Assembly (NCBI GenBank): GCA_050115555.1
Contig: JASFQI010000215.1
Coordinates: forward strand, 1 to 8,480
Length of the DNA: 8,480 bases
Origin: JASFQI01 sp050115555
Lineage (GTDB): Bacteria; Desulfobacterota; DSM-4660; Desulfatiglandales; HGW-15
Direction of reading: 5' to 3'
Position 1 is the first letter of the stretch, and each line of letters begins with the position of its first letter. The position numbers and the translations under genes are program-made. Below the pieces are notes generated by a model. It did not search any database. It was not told where the DNA came from and worked only from the letters and a program-made list of their open reading frames with translations. Positions 7,402-8,480 of the stretch are shown here, in pieces.

Positions 7402-7602
7402 TCATGAGTCGGTTCGTCAACCATTACCGCGCATCGGTCTCCCCTTGCCGGTGCGTGAACCTGCCGCCCGGAGTGCGATGGAAGACGGAACGTTCGCTCG
7501 AATTTTTAAAACGCCTTCCCCTTTCAAGGGTGTTCCTTTCCTTGAACGAGGTGATTTCCACAGCCGCAGAGGGAAGCTTCAACGATTAGAGAAAGGGACA
7601 CC
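7402..7602. other. non-coding upstream region of the zinc-ribbon gene
   Basis: I support no gene in this stretch. It carries short dyads: GAACGTTC near 7490, and CCCTT-TC-AAGGG near 7520. It ends with AAAGG (7592-7596), the ribosome binding site 6 nt before the ATG at 7603. No clear -35/-10 pair was found. Together with the repeats, the whole gap between the two divergent genes is 531 nt. Confidence 0.5.
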
Positions 7603-7968
7603 ATGCCCATCTATGAGTACCAGGCCGAAGATCCTGATACAGGCTGCTCCCACTGTCGCAGACCGTTCGAGGTGCTCCAGGAGCTTCGGGATCCCCCGCT
7701 GAGCGCATGCCCTGAATGTGGTGCCCCTATTCGAAAGCTGATCTCCTGGTGCCGAGCCGCCGTAACGGAGACTTCCGAGGAAACGCTGCGGGTAAAAAGC
7801 CAAATCCGCAATCACGAGAAAGAGGGCCGCTGGAGCCATGCCGCGGAACTTGCGGATAAACATGCGGAGCGAACCCACGACCGCACACTTCGCATGCGGG
7901 CCCTTGAGAACTACGAAAAGGCCGGCTATGACGCGGGCACCCTGTCGCACCACGCGAACGACGAGTGA
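7603..7968 (+). CDS. FmdB-family zinc-ribbon protein with a helical C-terminal extension
   Basis: This 121-residue protein begins MPIYEY, the hallmark N-terminus of FmdB-type (putative regulatory) zinc ribbons. The metal site is C15 and C18 (CSHC) with C36 and C39 (CPEC), followed by GAPIRKLIS. An insertion between the first strand and the first cysteine pair (QAEDPDTG) lengthens the usual YEC-x-x-CG form. Residues about 50-121 are an extra charged, helix-favouring tail with many His, Glu and Arg and no known domain that I recognise. The biochemical role of this family is not settled; regulation linked to formamidase/amidase genes was proposed for the founder, and nothing here confirms it. 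AAAGG lies 6 nt upstream. A hairpin at 8038-8056 lies downstream. Confidence 0.82.
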   Translation: MPIYEYQAEDPDTGCSHCRRPFEVLQELRDPPLSACPECGAPIRKLISWCRAAVTETSEETLRVKSQIRNHEKEGRWSHAAELADKHAERTHDRTLRMRALENYEKAGYDAGTLSHHANDE

Positions 7969-7989
7969 CATCCATATCCTGCAACGATC

Positions 7990-8019
7990 TTGACTTACCC
8001 CGCCTTCCATAGGTATGGT
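7990..8019 (+). promoter_or_regulatory. probable promoter of the ExbB/TolQ-type gene
   Basis: TTGACT (7990-7995) is followed by 18 nt and TATGGT (8014-8019), giving 5-of-6 and 4-of-6 matches to the sigma-70 boxes. The inverted repeat CCATA-GG-TATGG (8007-8018) overlaps the -10 and could be an operator. Transcription from here would give a leader of about 120 nt containing two hairpins before the GTG start at 8148. Confidence 0.5.
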
Positions 8020-8037
8020 ACGGAACGAATCCATACG

Positions 8038-8056
8038 CCGAAGGCGGTTCCTTCGG
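8038..8056 (+). other. hairpin in the leader of the ExbB/TolQ-type gene
   Basis: CCGAAGG (8038-8044) pairs perfectly with CCTTCGG (8050-8056) around CGGTT. The following TCCTTTGC is only mildly T-rich. It could be a weak terminator of the zinc-ribbon gene, an attenuator in the leader of the next gene, or simply an RNA-stabilising stem. Confidence 0.5.
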
Positions 8057-8086
8057 TCCTTTGCAGCGATTGAATCTCCCTGGTGT

Positions 8087-8100
8087 CCCGCTTATGCGGG
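8087..8100. repeat. short GC-rich inverted repeat, second copy
   Basis: CCCGC (8087-8091), TTAT, GCGGG (8096-8100). The element and its flanks (GTCCCGC before, TAAGG after) resemble the palindrome at 37-52 read on the other strand. Two copies 8 kb apart hint at a dispersed small palindrome family. The stem would also form in the leader RNA of the next gene. Confidence 0.4.
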
Positions 8101-8134
8101 TAAGGAAGGCCGGAAGGAAGCATCTTCATCATTC

Positions 8135-8139
8135 GGAGG
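8135..8139 (+). promoter_or_regulatory. strong ribosome binding site selecting a GTG start
   Basis: GGAGG lies 8 nt before GTG at 8148. It justifies the GTG start, since the next in-frame ATG (codon 12) would cut into the first membrane segment. Confidence 0.8.
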
Positions 8140-8147
8140 GTAGCAGC

Positions 8148-8480
8148 GTGTTTGATCTTTTCGTCCGCGGCGGCGTGTTCATGTACCCCATCCTGCTCTG
8201 CTCCGTCATTGCCCTGACCATTTTCCTGGAGCGCCTCTGGGTGCTGCGTCGAAGGCATGTCCTGCCCGCGGATTTCATTCAAAACGTCGAGGGCCTTCTT
8301 CGAAAGCAGAAGATGTCAGAAGCGCTGTTTCTCTGCCAGGGTCACACGTCCGCCATCGCACAGGTCTTTCTCGGCGGCCTGAAAAACACGGGACGGGGCA
8401 TGTGGCTCGTCAAGGAAGGCATCGAGGAAATGGGCAGCAGAGAAGCCGTGGGCCTGGAGCGACACGTGGGTGCACTGGCG
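8148..8480 (+). CDS. MotA/TolQ/ExbB-type proton channel protein, N-terminal part
   Basis: The first 111 codons are present and the gene runs off the right edge in frame. The product begins FDLFVRGGVFMYPI, and residues about 10-27 form a hydrophobic membrane segment (GVFMYPILLCSVIALTIF) followed by LERLWVLRRR. This GG-x-x-M-x-PI-x-x-x-S-x-x-AL-x-x-x-ER pattern is typical of TolQ/ExbB proteins. These are inner-membrane proton-channel subunits that, with an ExbD/TolR partner, energise TonB-dependent uptake or outer-membrane constriction. Residues after 31 are the start of the cytoplasmic loop. The more conserved second and third membrane segments lie outside the window, so ExbB, TolQ or a MotA-like paralogue cannot be separated. 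A partner exbD/tolR gene would be expected downstream. Confidence 0.88.
   Translation, partial: MFDLFVRGGVFMYPILLCSVIALTIFLERLWVLRRRHVLPADFIQNVEGLLRKQKMSEALFLCQGHTSAIAQVFLGGLKNTGRGMWLVKEGIEEMGSREAVGLERHVGALA

Noticed and set aside
7579..8282. Minus-strand frames opposite the zinc-ribbon and ExbB-type genes
   Set aside because: They lie antisense to genes with clear motifs and good ribosome binding sites, and their sequences show no family features.

Overview
The window looks like chromosomal DNA from a GC-rich Gram-negative bacterium. A deltaproteobacterium (Desulfobacterota, of the sulfate-reducing or syntrophic kind) is the best guess. This rests on the order tig-clpP-clpX-lon followed by tRNA-Val and tRNA-Asp, on an FmdB-type zinc-ribbon protein of a form I associate with that group, and on an ExbB/TolQ-type energy-transduction gene. 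The lineage is an inference from gene content and order, not from any search.

Layout. The left two thirds (about 300-6470) is one minus-strand block for protein quality control. Transcribed right to left, it runs: tig promoter, trigger factor, ClpP, ClpX, Lon, tRNA-Val, tRNA-Asp, then a rho-independent terminator. The three protease genes are tightly packed: the clpX ribosome binding site overlaps the clpP stop, and only 21 nt separate clpX from lon. A consensus-like promoter (TTGACA, 17 nt, CATAAT) starts 6 nt after the lon stop, so the tRNAs can be made independently of the protease operon. Just past the terminator lies a small GIY-YIG nuclease-like gene on the same strand.

The right third is looser. 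A minus-strand gene for a 97-residue protein, possibly a ribbon-helix-helix DNA-binding protein, has an unusual upstream region. That region holds two tandem 104-nt copies of a non-coding repeat (period 109 nt, about 86% identical) plus degenerate partial copies, followed by a cluster of ATAGGAT/CCTAT half-sites. Divergently transcribed to the right are an FmdB-family zinc-ribbon protein and, after its own probable promoter and a leader with two hairpins, the 5' part of a MotA/TolQ/ExbB proton-channel gene cut by the window edge.

How the genes work together. Trigger factor folds nascent chains at the ribosome. ClpX unfolds tagged or damaged proteins and feeds them to the ClpP barrel. Lon degrades misfolded and regulatory proteins by itself. 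The core operon is conventional. The parts most worth a second look are the tandem-repeat region next to the small putative DNA-binding protein, the palindrome inside the tig promoter, the inverted repeat between tig and clpP, and the terminator/GIY-YIG junction. I saw no convincing evidence of a wholly new multi-gene system.
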